Shown here: positions 1 to 9,038 of the stretch, piece after piece | Layout of the letters: every line of letters begins with the position of its first letter | Position numbering within the stretch: the stretch's first letter is position 1 | DNA from: Nocardioidaceae bacterium | GTDB lineage: Bacteria; Actinomycetota; Actinomycetes; Propionibacteriales; Nocardioidaceae | DNA: 45,078 bases | Assembly (NCBI GenBank): GCA_013697585.1 | Contig: JACCWP010000089.1 | Location: 1-45,078 of the forward strand | Reading direction: 5' to 3' | Translations under genes and position numbers: made by a program | The notes under the pieces: model-generated | Told to the model about the DNA's origin: nothing | What the model saw: only the letters and a program-made list of their open reading frames with translations | Database searches by the model: none

Positions 1-21
1 GTCCGGCTGGGAGAACGGCCG

Positions 22-936
22 GTGACCGATGGGCGCACACTTGGTCCGGACATCGTGATCGCCGGTGCGGCGCGCAGCGGCACCTCCTCGCTCGCTGCCC
101 AGCTCGGCACGCACCCCGATGTGGACCCCGGCAAGGTCAAGGAGCCGAACTACTTCAGCCGCGGCCTCGACAAGGGAGCCCAGTGGTACGACGCCCTCTA
201 TCAGCCTCGCCGCCGGGGCCTGCTCCGACTCGACGCCAGCGTGTCGTACACCTCGCCGCTGCATCCCGAGGCGCTCGATCGGCTCGCTGCGGAATCGCCG
301 TCTGCTTTCGTTGTATATGTCGTCCGCGACCCCATCCAGCGCGCCGTCTCGCATTTCCTGTTCCGCAGGCACTACTTCCACCTCGAGTCGGCTCCCGACT
401 TCGGCACCGCGCTTCGAGGGGGGTCCTACTACGTCGACGGTAGCGACTACTCCCGTTGGCTGACCTTGCTCACCGCGACATTCCCCCCCCAACAGCTGCT
501 GGTCGTACCGTTCGAGGTGGTCACAGCCGCGGTCCTCGAGGTCACGGCCACGATCCATGCTGAACTGAAACTCGACGCCTCGACGGCCGCTGCAGAGCAG
601 GCAGCGCACCACCGCAACCCAGTCGTCGAGTACCGCACCGAGGGCATGCGCCGCGCGGCCAGCCTGCTGCGGCAGAGCAGCCTGTACCCCCGGCTCCGTT
701 CGGCCGTGGGAGGGACCAGACTGCGCCGAATCAGGGGGGTCGTGACTCGCCGAGCCGCGGTGCCGACCGCCGAAGAGGCAATCGCGTCGTGCGCAGCGAG
801 CGAGCTCGAGCAGCTTCGCGAGCTGCAGGTCCGCTCGGGCGCGGCCGTACTAGCCCATCTGGACGAACAAGACCAGCGGCTCGGATTGTCCTGGCGCGAT
901 CGATCGTTTGCTCGGGCTCCCGACGACCATCATTGA
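22..936 (+). CDS. Sulfotransferase family protein (PAPS-dependent)
   Basis: Probably transfers sulfate from PAPS to a carbohydrate or lipid hydroxyl. The N-terminus carries the 5'-phosphosulfate loop GAARSGTSSL at residues ~15-24, and a 3'-phosphate-binding segment VVYVVRDPIQRAVSHFLF follows near residue 97, the two hallmarks of the fold. KEPNYFSR near residue 40 is typical of heparan-sulfate-type and bacterial sulfotransferases. The length of 304 aa is normal. The frame is open to the left edge, so the GTG at 22 is a choice. It has GGGAG about 8 nt upstream, which supports it. It is co-directional with a second sulfotransferase-like gene and convergent with the polysaccharide operon, so a role in sulfating that polymer is inferred. 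The acceptor is unknown. Confidence 0.85.
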   Translation: MTDGRTLGPDIVIAGAARSGTSSLAAQLGTHPDVDPGKVKEPNYFSRGLDKGAQWYDALYQPRRRGLLRLDASVSYTSPLHPEALDRLAAESPSAFVVYVVRDPIQRAVSHFLFRRHYFHLESAPDFGTALRGGSYYVDGSDYSRWLTLLTATFPPQQLLVVPFEVVTAAVLEVTATIHAELKLDASTAAAEQAAHHRNPVVEYRTEGMRRAASLLRQSSLYPRLRSAVGGTRLRRIRGVVTRRAAVPTAEEAIASCAASELEQLRELQVRSGAAVLAHLDEQDQRLGLSWRDRSFARAPDDHH

Positions 937-998
937 CCAATTGGCCCCAGCCACGCTCGGTACGACCCCCCATCGACGCAAAGGATGAACGACAGCAC

Positions 999-1796
999 AT
1001 GGCACCCTCACCCGACCACGTCCAGGAACCGTGGGCCCGAAGCGACGCGCCGCTGCTCGCGGGGGGGCGGCGGGTCGCCCAGGCTGTGCTGTCGCGCAAC
1101 ACGCGCTTCGAGCTCTACTTTAGGATGCTCGACACACCAATCATCTCCGAGTTGTACACCCTCGGCCGCGGCCGACTTCGGCACCGTCGTGTCAAGGCGT
1201 CGACTCGGGTCGTCATGGAAGGATTCCCCTCGTCGGGAAATACCTTCGCACGGCAAGCATTCCTGCTCGCGAACCCGCAGGTACATCCCGAAGACATTTG
1301 CAGTCACACGCACGCACCACGGGTCGCTGTCAAGGCAGTCGGAAGGGGCCTCCCGTGCATCGTGCTCGCACGCGACCCGCGCGACGCGGTGGCCTCCACC
1401 GTGCAGCGCTTCACCGGCATCCACCTGCTGAGTGCCTTCTCCTACTACGAGCGCTATTACCGCAAGCTGATGCCGATCAAGGATCGGTTCGTCGTGGCAC
1501 CCTTTCCCACCCTCATCGACGACTTTGGCTCAATCTTGCGACGGTGCAGCGACATGTACGGCGTCGACCTCACCGGGACACAGACCGACGTCTCGAACGA
1601 CGACGTGCTGCAGAGCATCGAGACCCGCACCCTGCGACGGCACGACGGCCGAGTTCCCGAGGAACGAGTATCGCGGCCCTCCAGCAAGAGACTCAAGGCC
1701 GATGAGTTCCTGAAGCACATCACCACTGACGAGCAGCGCGCCCTAGACCGAGCCCTCCTGGTCTTTGCGGAGTTCACAGCAGGGACCCTCACCTGA
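999..1796 (+). CDS. Divergent sulfotransferase-like protein
   Basis: Only the C-terminal 265 residues of the 335-aa track ORF look like protein; the upstream part is low-complexity read-through overlapping the previous gene. I place the start at ATG 999 (MAPSPDHVQ), with a weak AAGGA about 13 nt upstream. A P-loop-like GFPSSGNTFAR at ~residue 75 and IVLARDPRDAVAST at ~120 correspond to the 5' and 3' PAPS-binding segments, but the loop sequence differs clearly from the other three sulfotransferases here. It follows gene 22-936 by 62 nt and is likely co-transcribed. The substrate is unknown. It could also be a non-sulfotransferase P-loop protein of the same superfamily. Confidence 0.7.
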   Translation: MAPSPDHVQEPWARSDAPLLAGGRRVAQAVLSRNTRFELYFRMLDTPIISELYTLGRGRLRHRRVKASTRVVMEGFPSSGNTFARQAFLLANPQVHPEDICSHTHAPRVAVKAVGRGLPCIVLARDPRDAVASTVQRFTGIHLLSAFSYYERYYRKLMPIKDRFVVAPFPTLIDDFGSILRRCSDMYGVDLTGTQTDVSNDDVLQSIETRTLRRHDGRVPEERVSRPSSKRLKADEFLKHITTDEQRALDRALLVFAEFTAGTLT

Positions 1797-1823
1797 CCAA
1801 CCCTCACGATCGGCGCTGCTCCG

Positions 1824-3182
1824 TCAACCTGACGTCTGCCGCAGCAGGCCGATCCGCGGTCGGAGGGTCGGATGGGTCCACATCTGCATCCGCCTGCGGG
1901 TCACAACCCACAGCGTCAGGTAGAGGCAGACTGTCAGGGCGGCCGCACTCGCGCCGAGTCCGACCGCCCCGAAGGTATTGGCCGCCAACACGCCGGCCAA
2001 CACCCTGACCGCGAGAACTATCCATTGGATGGTGGCCACGACGCTCTCGTGTCGCGACATCGTCAGCGCGGTGCCGGACATCCCGGAGAGGACATGGCTC
2101 ATGCTGCCCACCGTGAGCAGCGCCAAGATCGGTGCCGCCTCGGCGAAGCCCTCCCCAAAGACGGCGCTCAGCACCGTTTCCGGCAGAATCAGCATCGGTA
2201 TCCACAGGACGGCGGTCACCACGGTCGCCATCGTGGCCCCGGTGCGCAGCAACTTCTCGAGCCGGGCGTTGTCGCTGTCGACCAGGCGTGAGACGACGGG
2301 CGAGAACACGACCCCCAACGAGACGAGGGGGATCGCCAGCAGCACCGACAACCGCTGGGCAGCGCTGAACAGGGAGGCGTCGAGACTGGTCAGGATGAGC
2401 GCTGCCAGCCAGATCTCCACCGTGCCGTTGAGATAACCGCCGAGCAGGTTGCTGGCGAAGCGCCAGTGCCTGCCAACCACACGCCGCAGGTCGCGAAACA
2501 CCGGGCCACGCCCGCTGACGTGCGACCACACGGGCAACATCCGCCGCCAGGCCACCGTCACCGGGATGGCGAGGCCGACAGCCAGCGCGGCCAGCGCCCC
2601 GGGCAGGCCCCACTCCGGCCGGAACAGCAGCACCGCGCCCAACAACAGCCCCTGGCACGCCGCGGCAAGCGCTCCACCAGACCGGCCCTCCAGAAGGCTG
2701 GCGAAACGTACCTGACCGAACCCACGCAGGTAGTTCGCCCACAGCTTTTGCAGCCCGCCGAACCACACCAGGACACCCATGCCGATGGCGATCGTCCATC
2801 TGGTCGCCGAGTCGACACCGTCGACCACGGCGAACGTGACCGCTGCCGTGACGAGGCTGGTAGACGGCAACAGCACCAGCGCCACGGCGCGCACGCCGCG
2901 ACGCAGCTCGCGCAATCCCTCGTCGTCGCCGGGCTCCAGTCGGGCTGCCTCGCGCAGACCGCCCCGGTGCACTCCCATCAGACCAAGTTGTCCGAGCAGC
3001 GTGGACACCGTAGCCGCCAGCACGAAGTAGCCGAAGGAGTCGTCGAGGAGGCGAGCCGCAAAGGCATTGACCGCGAGATAACCCAGGACTGCTCCGCCAT
3101 ACGAGACGGCGAACCACCCGATGGCGCCGCTCAGGGCGACCTGACCACGGCGGCCCTTCAGGGACGGTAGCGACGCCCTCAT
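1824..3182 (-). CDS. Polysaccharide flippase (Wzx-like, MOP superfamily)
   Basis: A 452-aa polytopic membrane protein with about 12-14 hydrophobic helices spread along its length, as expected for lipid-linked oligosaccharide flippases (RfbX/Wzx, polysaccharide biosynthesis family). The N-terminal GAIGWFAVSYGGAVLGYLAVN and the following FGYFVLAATVS helix fit the usual first bundle. It would move undecaprenyl-linked repeat units across the cytoplasmic membrane. It is the last gene of the leftward operon, 10 nt after the ligase/polymerase-like gene, matching a Wzx/Wzy-type export route. Family membership is based on length, helix pattern and context. No single catalytic motif exists for this family. 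Confidence 0.8.
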   Translation of the reverse strand: MRASLPSLKGRRGQVALSGAIGWFAVSYGGAVLGYLAVNAFAARLLDDSFGYFVLAATVSTLLGQLGLMGVHRGGLREAARLEPGDDEGLRELRRGVRAVALVLLPSTSLVTAAVTFAVVDGVDSATRWTIAIGMGVLVWFGGLQKLWANYLRGFGQVRFASLLEGRSGGALAAACQGLLLGAVLLFRPEWGLPGALAALAVGLAIPVTVAWRRMLPVWSHVSGRGPVFRDLRRVVGRHWRFASNLLGGYLNGTVEIWLAALILTSLDASLFSAAQRLSVLLAIPLVSLGVVFSPVVSRLVDSDNARLEKLLRTGATMATVVTAVLWIPMLILPETVLSAVFGEGFAEAAPILALLTVGSMSHVLSGMSGTALTMSRHESVVATIQWIVLAVRVLAGVLAANTFGAVGLGASAAALTVCLYLTLWVVTRRRMQMWTHPTLRPRIGLLRQTSG

Positions 3183-3192
3183 CTCCCGCGCC

Positions 3193-4473
3193 TCAGCGTC
3201 GTGCCTCCGTGAGGACCGGTGCCGTCTCCCGCCCCGCGACCTGCGTGCGGACGTGGGTCACGATCCCCATCGCAAAGGCCAGCGCGACCCACTCGATCGG
3301 TGGGATCAGGCCACCACCAGACGTTCCCATCCGGACCAGCGGCAGCGCGAGTGCCGCGGCGACCGGCACCAGCCACTCGGGCTGTTGTGGCAGGCTGATG
3401 ACGAGCCGCACGAACAGGGCAACCACGATCACGAGCATGGCCAGTGCGGGCAGCGCGGTAAAGATGCCTCCCCGCAGCATCGAGTCGACCACGAAGTTGT
3501 GCGAGCTGACTCCCCCCGTCTCGAAGCCACCGGTCAACCAGTGATCCGGAAGAGCCTCGAAGGCGGCGAAGTAGTTCTCGGCACGGGCGTCGTAACCGGT
3601 GGTGTCCGTGGTGAACCGGTTCCAGATCACCAGGCCCACGCCCGAGAAGGCCAGCCCAGCCGCCGCGACGATCGTGCCGGCGAGCCCCGCGACCTGGCCG
3701 GACGTCAAGCCACCGCGGCGCACGGAGCGGCTGAGCGCCAGTGCCGGCCAGACCAGGGCGGCGATGAGCACCGACCTGCTTAGCGACAGCGTGAGCAGGA
3801 CGACACCGGTGATCATCGCCATGCGGTAGGCAACATGCTGTGCCCGGGTGGTGACGGACGGACCGAAGCGCATGGCCCAGGTGGAGATCATCATCGACAG
3901 CAGGAGCGAGCCGAAGATCTCGTGTCGAAGGTTGCCCTTGACCATCTCCTCGTCAAGCCCGAAGCCCGCGAAGCTGGTCTTGAAGACCTCCTTCTGGAAC
4001 AGCTCGGGGTCGGCGGAGGCAATGGTGCGGCCGAGCACGGCGGCGGGGTTGACGCCGTTGACCAGCATGGCAACGGAGAATCCGATAACGACGGATGCGC
4101 ACGCCACCGGGGCGACCCAGCGCAGCGCGGTCGCCAGCCGCGGTTCCTCAGCGCTGGCGCCGCGGAAGAAGCAGGTCGACAAGGCGACAAAGACAGCCAG
4201 GTAGATCAGTTCCTGTACCGAGCCCCTGGGGAGCCTCCCGTTGTAGAGGTCCACAGCCGCCCAGGCGAGCAACCAGTAGAGGCTCATCACGACGAACAGC
4301 GCAGCCGTCCGGAGGACCGGCGCATGGGCTCGCAGTCGGTAGCAGGACAAGACGACCGCGGCGAAGCCCACCAGGGCGACCTGGTGCAACCGACCGGTGC
4401 CGAGCGGCGTGGAGCCGAGCCCGAACCACTGCAACGGCAGCAGCGCGAACAGCACGATCATGGGCACTCTCAC
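3193..4473 (-). CDS. O-antigen ligase / Wzy polymerase-like membrane protein
   Basis: A 426-aa protein with roughly 10-12 transmembrane helices and one larger extracytoplasmic loop around residues 270-330 (containing YDARAENYFAAFEALPDHW and the motif GGVSSHNFVVDSMLRGG). A long loop with a conserved SHN...LRGG-type segment is typical of the O-antigen ligase/polymerase family (WaaL/Wzy). It probably polymerises or attaches repeat units on the outer face of the membrane. The start GTG overlaps the stop of the upstream sulfotransferase by 4 nt (GTGA), indicating translational coupling. Another in-frame ATG lies four codons in. Polymerase versus ligase cannot be decided from sequence. Confidence 0.75.
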   Translation of the reverse strand: MRVPMIVLFALLPLQWFGLGSTPLGTGRLHQVALVGFAAVVLSCYRLRAHAPVLRTAALFVVMSLYWLLAWAAVDLYNGRLPRGSVQELIYLAVFVALSTCFFRGASAEEPRLATALRWVAPVACASVVIGFSVAMLVNGVNPAAVLGRTIASADPELFQKEVFKTSFAGFGLDEEMVKGNLRHEIFGSLLLSMMISTWAMRFGPSVTTRAQHVAYRMAMITGVVLLTLSLSRSVLIAALVWPALALSRSVRRGGLTSGQVAGLAGTIVAAAGLAFSGVGLVIWNRFTTDTTGYDARAENYFAAFEALPDHWLTGGFETGGVSSHNFVVDSMLRGGIFTALPALAMLVIVVALFVRLVISLPQQPEWLVPVAAALALPLVRMGTSGGGLIPPIEWVALAFAMGIVTHVRTQVAGRETAPVLTEARR

Positions 4474-5354
4474 GACGACGTCCAGCCCCAGCGCGCCTGC
4501 AGGTCCTGGCCCATCATCTCTTCCAGGCGCTCGATCTCGGGTCGCAGGCGTCCGCGCAGGTAGGCGGCGTCCTCCTCGCGGGGAGTGGGCCGGTCGTCCA
4601 GCTCCGTATACAGCAAGCGCTGCACCGCAGACGACCGCTTGACGCGACCGATGAGGGTGGTGGAACCGTGCTCGCGGGCCCAGTTGGCTCCCCGCTTGGC
4701 CGCCGAGGCCAGGTGCCGCGACCGGGCTCGGCTGGCAGGCAGCCGCGCGGCGAGCAGCTGGTCCTCGAGCCGCATCGGCTCGATGCGCAAGAAGTTCAGG
4801 ACGCCGTCGATGAAGCGCTGGGGATCCTCGACCAGGTCGTCGAAGAGTCCGAAGTGGATCTGGGAGCGGCCGAAGCAGTCGAGGTAGCGATCCAGCAAGG
4901 TGGCATAGCGCGAGTGCTCGAGCATGCCCGGACGGGTCTCCAGGGCCTCGCGGAAGGTTCCGTCGAAGACGCCGTGCTTGCGCATGTAGAGGTAGCCGGA
5001 GAACCCGCGGGCGACGGGGTCGCGAATGGTCACCATCAGGCGAACGTCGGGCCCGAGCAGGTCGTGCATGCGCTGCGGGGCCTCAGGGCAGGACAGGTAC
5101 TCCTGGCACACCTCCCCCACGACCGCGTGCTCGGGGCCGGCGTGCTTGAAGTGCTCGGCGTACCAGTCCGCGCCACGTTCGTAGTAGCGGTCGAAGAAGT
5201 ACAGGTCCTTGGCATCGGTCATGAAGACCTGGGAGTGGACCATCAGCACCTCGTGCAGCCAGGTGGAGCCCGCCTTGCTGGGCCCGATGTAGACGAAGTT
5301 GGGCAGGCGCGCTTGTCCGTGCTGTCTCCAGGAGACGTGGTCGCTGCTGGTCAC
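4470..5354 (-). CDS. Sulfotransferase domain protein
   Basis: A 294-aa PAPS-dependent sulfotransferase of the heparan-sulfate/NodH-like group. Visible motifs are VYIGPSKAGSTWLHEVL at ~residue 21 (5'-phosphosulfate loop), KDLYFFDRYYERGADWY at ~49 and LMVTIRDPVARGFSGYLYM at ~105 (3'-phosphate site). It lies between the second operon sulfotransferase and the ligase-like gene, overlapping the latter by 4 nt, so it belongs to the polysaccharide operon. The likely acceptor is the repeat unit or a lipid-linked intermediate in the cytoplasm, because PAPS is cytoplasmic. No PAPS synthesis gene (cysC, cysD or cysN) lies in the window. Confidence 0.87.
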   Translation of the reverse strand: MTSSDHVSWRQHGQARLPNFVYIGPSKAGSTWLHEVLMVHSQVFMTDAKDLYFFDRYYERGADWYAEHFKHAGPEHAVVGEVCQEYLSCPEAPQRMHDLLGPDVRLMVTIRDPVARGFSGYLYMRKHGVFDGTFREALETRPGMLEHSRYATLLDRYLDCFGRSQIHFGLFDDLVEDPQRFIDGVLNFLRIEPMRLEDQLLAARLPASRARSRHLASAAKRGANWAREHGSTTLIGRVKRSSAVQRLLYTELDDRPTPREEDAAYLRGRLRPEIERLEEMMGQDLQARWGWTSS

Positions 5355-5381
5355 GGTGACATCCCTGTCAGTTGCCGGGGG

Positions 5382-6332
5382 CTACGGCGTCGTGGTGTCG
5401 TCGGCCGCGCCCCGTGCTCGCTCGAGCCAGGGAGGGAGGTCGCCGGACACAAGTGAGGATAGTCTCATGAGGTCGCCGGTGAAGGCGTCCGCGAGATGCG
5501 CTCGGACATCCGGCGGCACGCCGCCCCGGCGCAGGCTCGAGCGGCGGATGCGCTCGCGGAACCGAAAGCTTGTCGTGCCCTTGATTGCGCGGCGCAGGGA
5601 CTCGTTGCGGGTCGCGGCCGCGATCGCCTTCTGCACCGCGGGCAGCCGCGGGGTGCCCGAGACGTTCACCCGGGGGACACCGACGGCCTCCTGGGTTTCC
5701 GGAGGCACCTCCAGCCAGCGAAGGACACTGCTCACGGTGCCGGCATAGTCGGTCTCGAGGTCGTCGTGGAACCAGACGCCCACGCGGTCGCGTCCGAGGC
5801 CCTGTTGCAACGTCGCCACGGCGTCGGCGTAGTGGCTCATCGCCCGGTAGTGCCAGAGGTGGTGCCAGTTCTCGGCGATCCGTCTCGGCTCATCGACCAG
5901 AGCCTGCACGGCGTCCTCGTACGGCTCGAAGCCCCGCGCACGCAGATAGGACCAGCTGGAGTAGGCCCGCTCCACCGGTTCGCGCAAGATGAGAACCACG
6001 CGCATCCGCGGGTTGACCCGCTTGATCTCGTCGACCGCGCGCTCGGCGTAGTAGAGCGTGGAGACCGAGCCATCGCCGAGCGCGAGGAAGTCGTGCTGGC
6101 GGGGGAAGAGGTCGAGGTAGTCGCTGCGGTTGGTCACCGCGACCCGGTTGATGGTGGCCGCGTCGCCGGGTCCGCGAAAGTCGGCAAGCTGTCCGTGCAA
6201 CGCGAAGTAGTGCGGCTCCTTGGGCTGGGTGACGAAGACGCGCGGGTGCGTCCGAAGGCCCTCCACGAGGCCGGTCGTCCCCGACCGGCCCGCCCCTGCG
6301 ACCAGGAAGGTGGGTCCTGCGACGGTCGTCAT
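5382..6332 (-). CDS. Sulfotransferase domain protein
   Basis: 316 aa, starting at ATG 6332, which overlaps the TGA of the upstream glycosyltransferase (ATGA). The 559-aa track ORF extends upstream only as a shadow of that gene. The PAPS-binding loop is FLVAGAGRSGTTGLVEGL at ~residue 9. KEPHYFALH follows near 38, and the 3'-phosphate motif VVLILREPVERAYSSWSYL lies near 119. It is clearly related to, but not a recent duplicate of, the neighbouring sulfotransferase. Tight coupling to the GT4 gene suggests that it modifies the sugar added by that enzyme or a nearby residue of the same repeat unit. Confidence 0.87.
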   Translation of the reverse strand: MTTVAGPTFLVAGAGRSGTTGLVEGLRTHPRVFVTQPKEPHYFALHGQLADFRGPGDAATINRVAVTNRSDYLDLFPRQHDFLALGDGSVSTLYYAERAVDEIKRVNPRMRVVLILREPVERAYSSWSYLRARGFEPYEDAVQALVDEPRRIAENWHHLWHYRAMSHYADAVATLQQGLGRDRVGVWFHDDLETDYAGTVSSVLRWLEVPPETQEAVGVPRVNVSGTPRLPAVQKAIAAATRNESLRRAIKGTTSFRFRERIRRSSLRRGGVPPDVRAHLADAFTGDLMRLSSLVSGDLPPWLERARGAADDTTTP

Positions 6333-7480
6333 CGAACGGCCTCCACGGCAGCTTGGTAGGCAGTGTCGAGCCGGTCCACGACGAGCCGGGGCGTGAAGGT
6401 CCCCACCACCCGGTCGCGACCGGCGGCGCCGAGCGCTCTGGCCCGGTCGGGCTGCGCCAGCAGCTCGCCCGTGGCAGCAAGCAGACCGGCAGTGTCGCCG
6501 AGCGAGACGACGACCCCGCCGGCCGGCCACGGTCCGTCGGTGACAGCCATCGCCGTGCCGTTGACCGCGGCAGCGACCACGGGCCGGCCGCACGCCATCG
6601 CCTCGGCCACCACGACCGCGACGGTCTCGTAGCGCGAGGCCAGGACGAGCACGTCGCTTGCCCACAAGAAGGGCCGGACGTCGGCCTGATCGCCGACCCA
6701 GCGCACGGTTTTGTCCCACTGCTGCGGCGCGAGCGCGCGCAGGGGTGCGGGGTCTCCTGGGCCCACCAGGACCAGCTCGGCGTCCGGCAGCGGCTGGCGC
6801 TCCCACTCGGCGACGAGCAGGTCTTGACCCTTCTGGCGGGCCAACCGGCCCAGGCACAGCACCATTCGCGAGGCGGTGGCGCCGGTCTCGGCTCGCCAGC
6901 GGTCGCGCTCGGCGTCGGGTACCAGGTGGAAGCGCTCGACATCGATCGGCACCCCCAAGGCGTGCCCGGGCGTGCGTACGCCGTGGCGCCTGCCCTGGTC
7001 GATCTCGTCGTCGCAGTTGCCCACCAGGACCTGGGTACGCCTGGCTGCCAGCCGCTCCCACAGCTGTGCGAGGGTGCGCGCGGTCGCGCCGCTGAAGGCG
7101 TCGAACGACCAGGCGTGCGGTTGATAGACCACCGGCACCGCACCGGTCAACGACAGCAGCGGCAGCCGTCCGAGGAAGCCGGCGAACGCCGAGTGCAGAT
7201 GGACCACGTCGGGCCGCGTCTGGCGGACCGCGGCGCGCAGCTCACCCAGTGCCCGCCGCCAGGTGGCCGGCCGTCCCCGTTCGATGCCCCACTCCAGCCG
7301 CCGCACGGACGGGTCCGGGAGGTTCGGGAAGGCCGGCGGGGCCAGCAGCGTCACCTCGTGCCCGCGGGCGGCCTGCTCGGACGTGAAGTCGCGCAGCAGG
7401 CTCACCACGCCGCCCCAGGCGACCTCACTCACGTGAAGCACGCGCACCGGGGAGCCTCGCTTCGGCGGAACGATTGCCAC
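6329..7480 (-). CDS. Glycosyltransferase, GT4 family
   Basis: A 383-aa retaining GT-B glycosyltransferase. The N-terminal acceptor domain begins VRVLHVSEVAWGGVVSLL. The C-terminal domain contains LCLGRLARQKGQDLLV and, near residue 290, ASRYETVAVVVAEAMACGRPVV, the E-x7-E-type nucleotide-sugar-binding segment of GT4 enzymes. It would transfer a sugar from an activated donor to the undecaprenyl-linked acceptor made by the upstream initiating transferase, 8 nt away. It is cytoplasmic or peripheral to the membrane. The first residues before VRVLHVSE are not conserved-looking, so an internal start is possible. Donor and linkage are unknown. It is the only ordinary glycosyltransferase in the cluster. 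Confidence 0.9.
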   Translation of the reverse strand: MAIVPPKRGSPVRVLHVSEVAWGGVVSLLRDFTSEQAARGHEVTLLAPPAFPNLPDPSVRRLEWGIERGRPATWRRALGELRAAVRQTRPDVVHLHSAFAGFLGRLPLLSLTGAVPVVYQPHAWSFDAFSGATARTLAQLWERLAARRTQVLVGNCDDEIDQGRRHGVRTPGHALGVPIDVERFHLVPDAERDRWRAETGATASRMVLCLGRLARQKGQDLLVAEWERQPLPDAELVLVGPGDPAPLRALAPQQWDKTVRWVGDQADVRPFLWASDVLVLASRYETVAVVVAEAMACGRPVVAAAVNGTAMAVTDGPWPAGGVVVSLGDTAGLLAATGELLAQPDRARALGAAGRDRVVGTFTPRLVVDRLDTAYQAAVEAVR

Positions 7481-7488
7481 GCAGCGGA

Positions 7489-8898
7489 CTAGGCCGCGCC
7501 GTCGCGGCGCAGGACGGCATTCACCGTACGTGCCACGATCGACAGGTCACCGGCGAGGGTCCAGTTGTCGACGTAGTCGAGGTCGAGCCGCACGGTCTCG
7601 TTCCAGCTCAGCCGGGATCGCCCGCTCACCTGCCACAAGCCGGTCATGCCCGGCCGGAGGCTGAGCCGACGACGGATCCACGCGTCATACTGGTCGGTCT
7701 CGCGCGGCAGGGCGGGGCGAGGGCCGACCAGAGACATGTCGCCCTTGAGCACGTTGACCAGCTGCGGCAGCTCGTCCAGCGACGATCGCCGCAGCCACCG
7801 ACCCATGCGCGTGACGCGCGGGTCGTGCATCAGCTTGAACAGCGGGCCCGCACCCTCGTTGTGCTTCTCGAGCTCGGCGCGGCGCTCCTCCGCATCGGTG
7901 CACATGGTGCGGAACTTGTACATGATGAACGGTCGTCCGACCCGACCGGCTCGGACCTGACGGAAGATTGCCGGCCCCGGGCTGTCGTTGCGCACGAGCA
8001 CCATCAACGTCGTGAGCAGTGGCGCGAGCAGCACGAGCATGATTGCGGCGACGGTCCGGTCGAAGGCCGACTTTATGAGCACGGCCAGCACGGGGCGCCG
8101 GGTAGGGCGCACCGACAGCAGCAGCCGGCGACCGAGCAGTCGTGGCTCGATCCGCCGTGGGACAGCACCGTGCACCTCGGCCGCCACGGCGAGCTCGACG
8201 TCGGAGTCCTCGAGGGCCCAGCTCAGCCGCCGCACGTCGTAGGCGGTCAGGACCGGCCCCGGCGCGACGACGACCTGCGGGATCTCCTGCGCCCGGGCGA
8301 GCAACGCAACATCCTCGAGGCCACCGACGACGGGGACGCCGCCGATCTGGGTCGGCTGGTCGTCGGCGTCGTCGTCCGGCTCGGCCAGGCAGATGCCGGC
8401 CAGCTGGATCTGGGGACGCGTCGCCCACTGGGTCACCAGGTGTGAGACCGCGACCCGGTCGCCGACCAGCAGGGTGGTGCGAGCAGGGGGGATCAGCTGT
8501 CGCACCCCTCGTACGACGACGGGCAGCACCAGCACAGCCGCCACCGACCACAGGCCCAGGCGCACCTCCGGCACGGTCAGCCACCCCAAGGCGACCAGCG
8601 TGAGCAGCAGCCCACCAGCGAGGGCCAACGTCCTGGCGACCGGGCGAAGCGACGAGTCTCGCTCGTAGGCGGGCAACGCCATGACCTCGGTCAGGAACAG
8701 GGTGCCGGACAGTGCCGGCACCAGCGCGAGCGTCCCGTACTCCCACAACAGCACGGTCGCCGCGGTCGCGACGGCGACGACCGCCGCGGTCTGCACCGGC
8801 ACGCGGCGAAAGCGACGGACGCGCTTGCTGATCGGCTCGGCAGGCAGGTCAACAGGTGCGAGAGCACCTGGCGCCAACACACTGTCGCTGAGAGTCAT
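7489..8898 (-). CDS. Initiating sugar-phosphate transferase (polyprenyl glycosylphosphotransferase)
   Basis: Transfers a hexose-1-phosphate to undecaprenyl phosphate, starting polysaccharide assembly at the inner membrane face. The N-terminal half has four to five transmembrane helices followed by a CoA-binding-like/Rossmann region. The C-terminal third has the bacterial sugar transferase domain: KSAFDRTVAAIMLVLLAPLL, FRQVRAGRVGRPFIMYKFRTM, a DELPQLVNVLKGDMSLVGPRP block and RPGMTGLWQVSGRS. I choose ATG 8898 rather than 8913 because GGAG sits 5 nt upstream of it. The product is 469 aa. It is the promoter-proximal gene of the leftward operon, as expected for the priming enzyme. Confidence 0.92.
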   Translation of the reverse strand: MTLSDSVLAPGALAPVDLPAEPISKRVRRFRRVPVQTAAVVAVATAATVLLWEYGTLALVPALSGTLFLTEVMALPAYERDSSLRPVARTLALAGGLLLTLVALGWLTVPEVRLGLWSVAAVLVLPVVVRGVRQLIPPARTTLLVGDRVAVSHLVTQWATRPQIQLAGICLAEPDDDADDQPTQIGGVPVVGGLEDVALLARAQEIPQVVVAPGPVLTAYDVRRLSWALEDSDVELAVAAEVHGAVPRRIEPRLLGRRLLLSVRPTRRPVLAVLIKSAFDRTVAAIMLVLLAPLLTTLMVLVRNDSPGPAIFRQVRAGRVGRPFIMYKFRTMCTDAEERRAELEKHNEGAGPLFKLMHDPRVTRMGRWLRRSSLDELPQLVNVLKGDMSLVGPRPALPRETDQYDAWIRRRLSLRPGMTGLWQVSGRSRLSWNETVRLDLDYVDNWTLAGDLSIVARTVNAVLRRDGAA

Positions 8899-9038
8899 TG
8901 TGTGTCTCCGCATGAACGCGTTCTAGCCCTCTCTGACGTGCGACCATGTGAGGAGCACGAAGTCAATCACCCGCGCGGCGATCCGTCAGCGAAAGGCCAA
9001 CAAAAGCAGCCCGAAATGGACACAAGGTCACCGTGCCA

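Noticed and set aside
1804-3117. A 437-aa minus-strand ORF
   Set aside because: Alternative frame of the flippase gene; Arg/Gly-rich and without the membrane helices seen in the chosen frame.
22-8898. Genomic island or prophage origin for the polysaccharide cluster
   Set aside because: No integrase, transposase, tRNA attachment site or repeat borders seen; composition looks like the rest of the window by eye.
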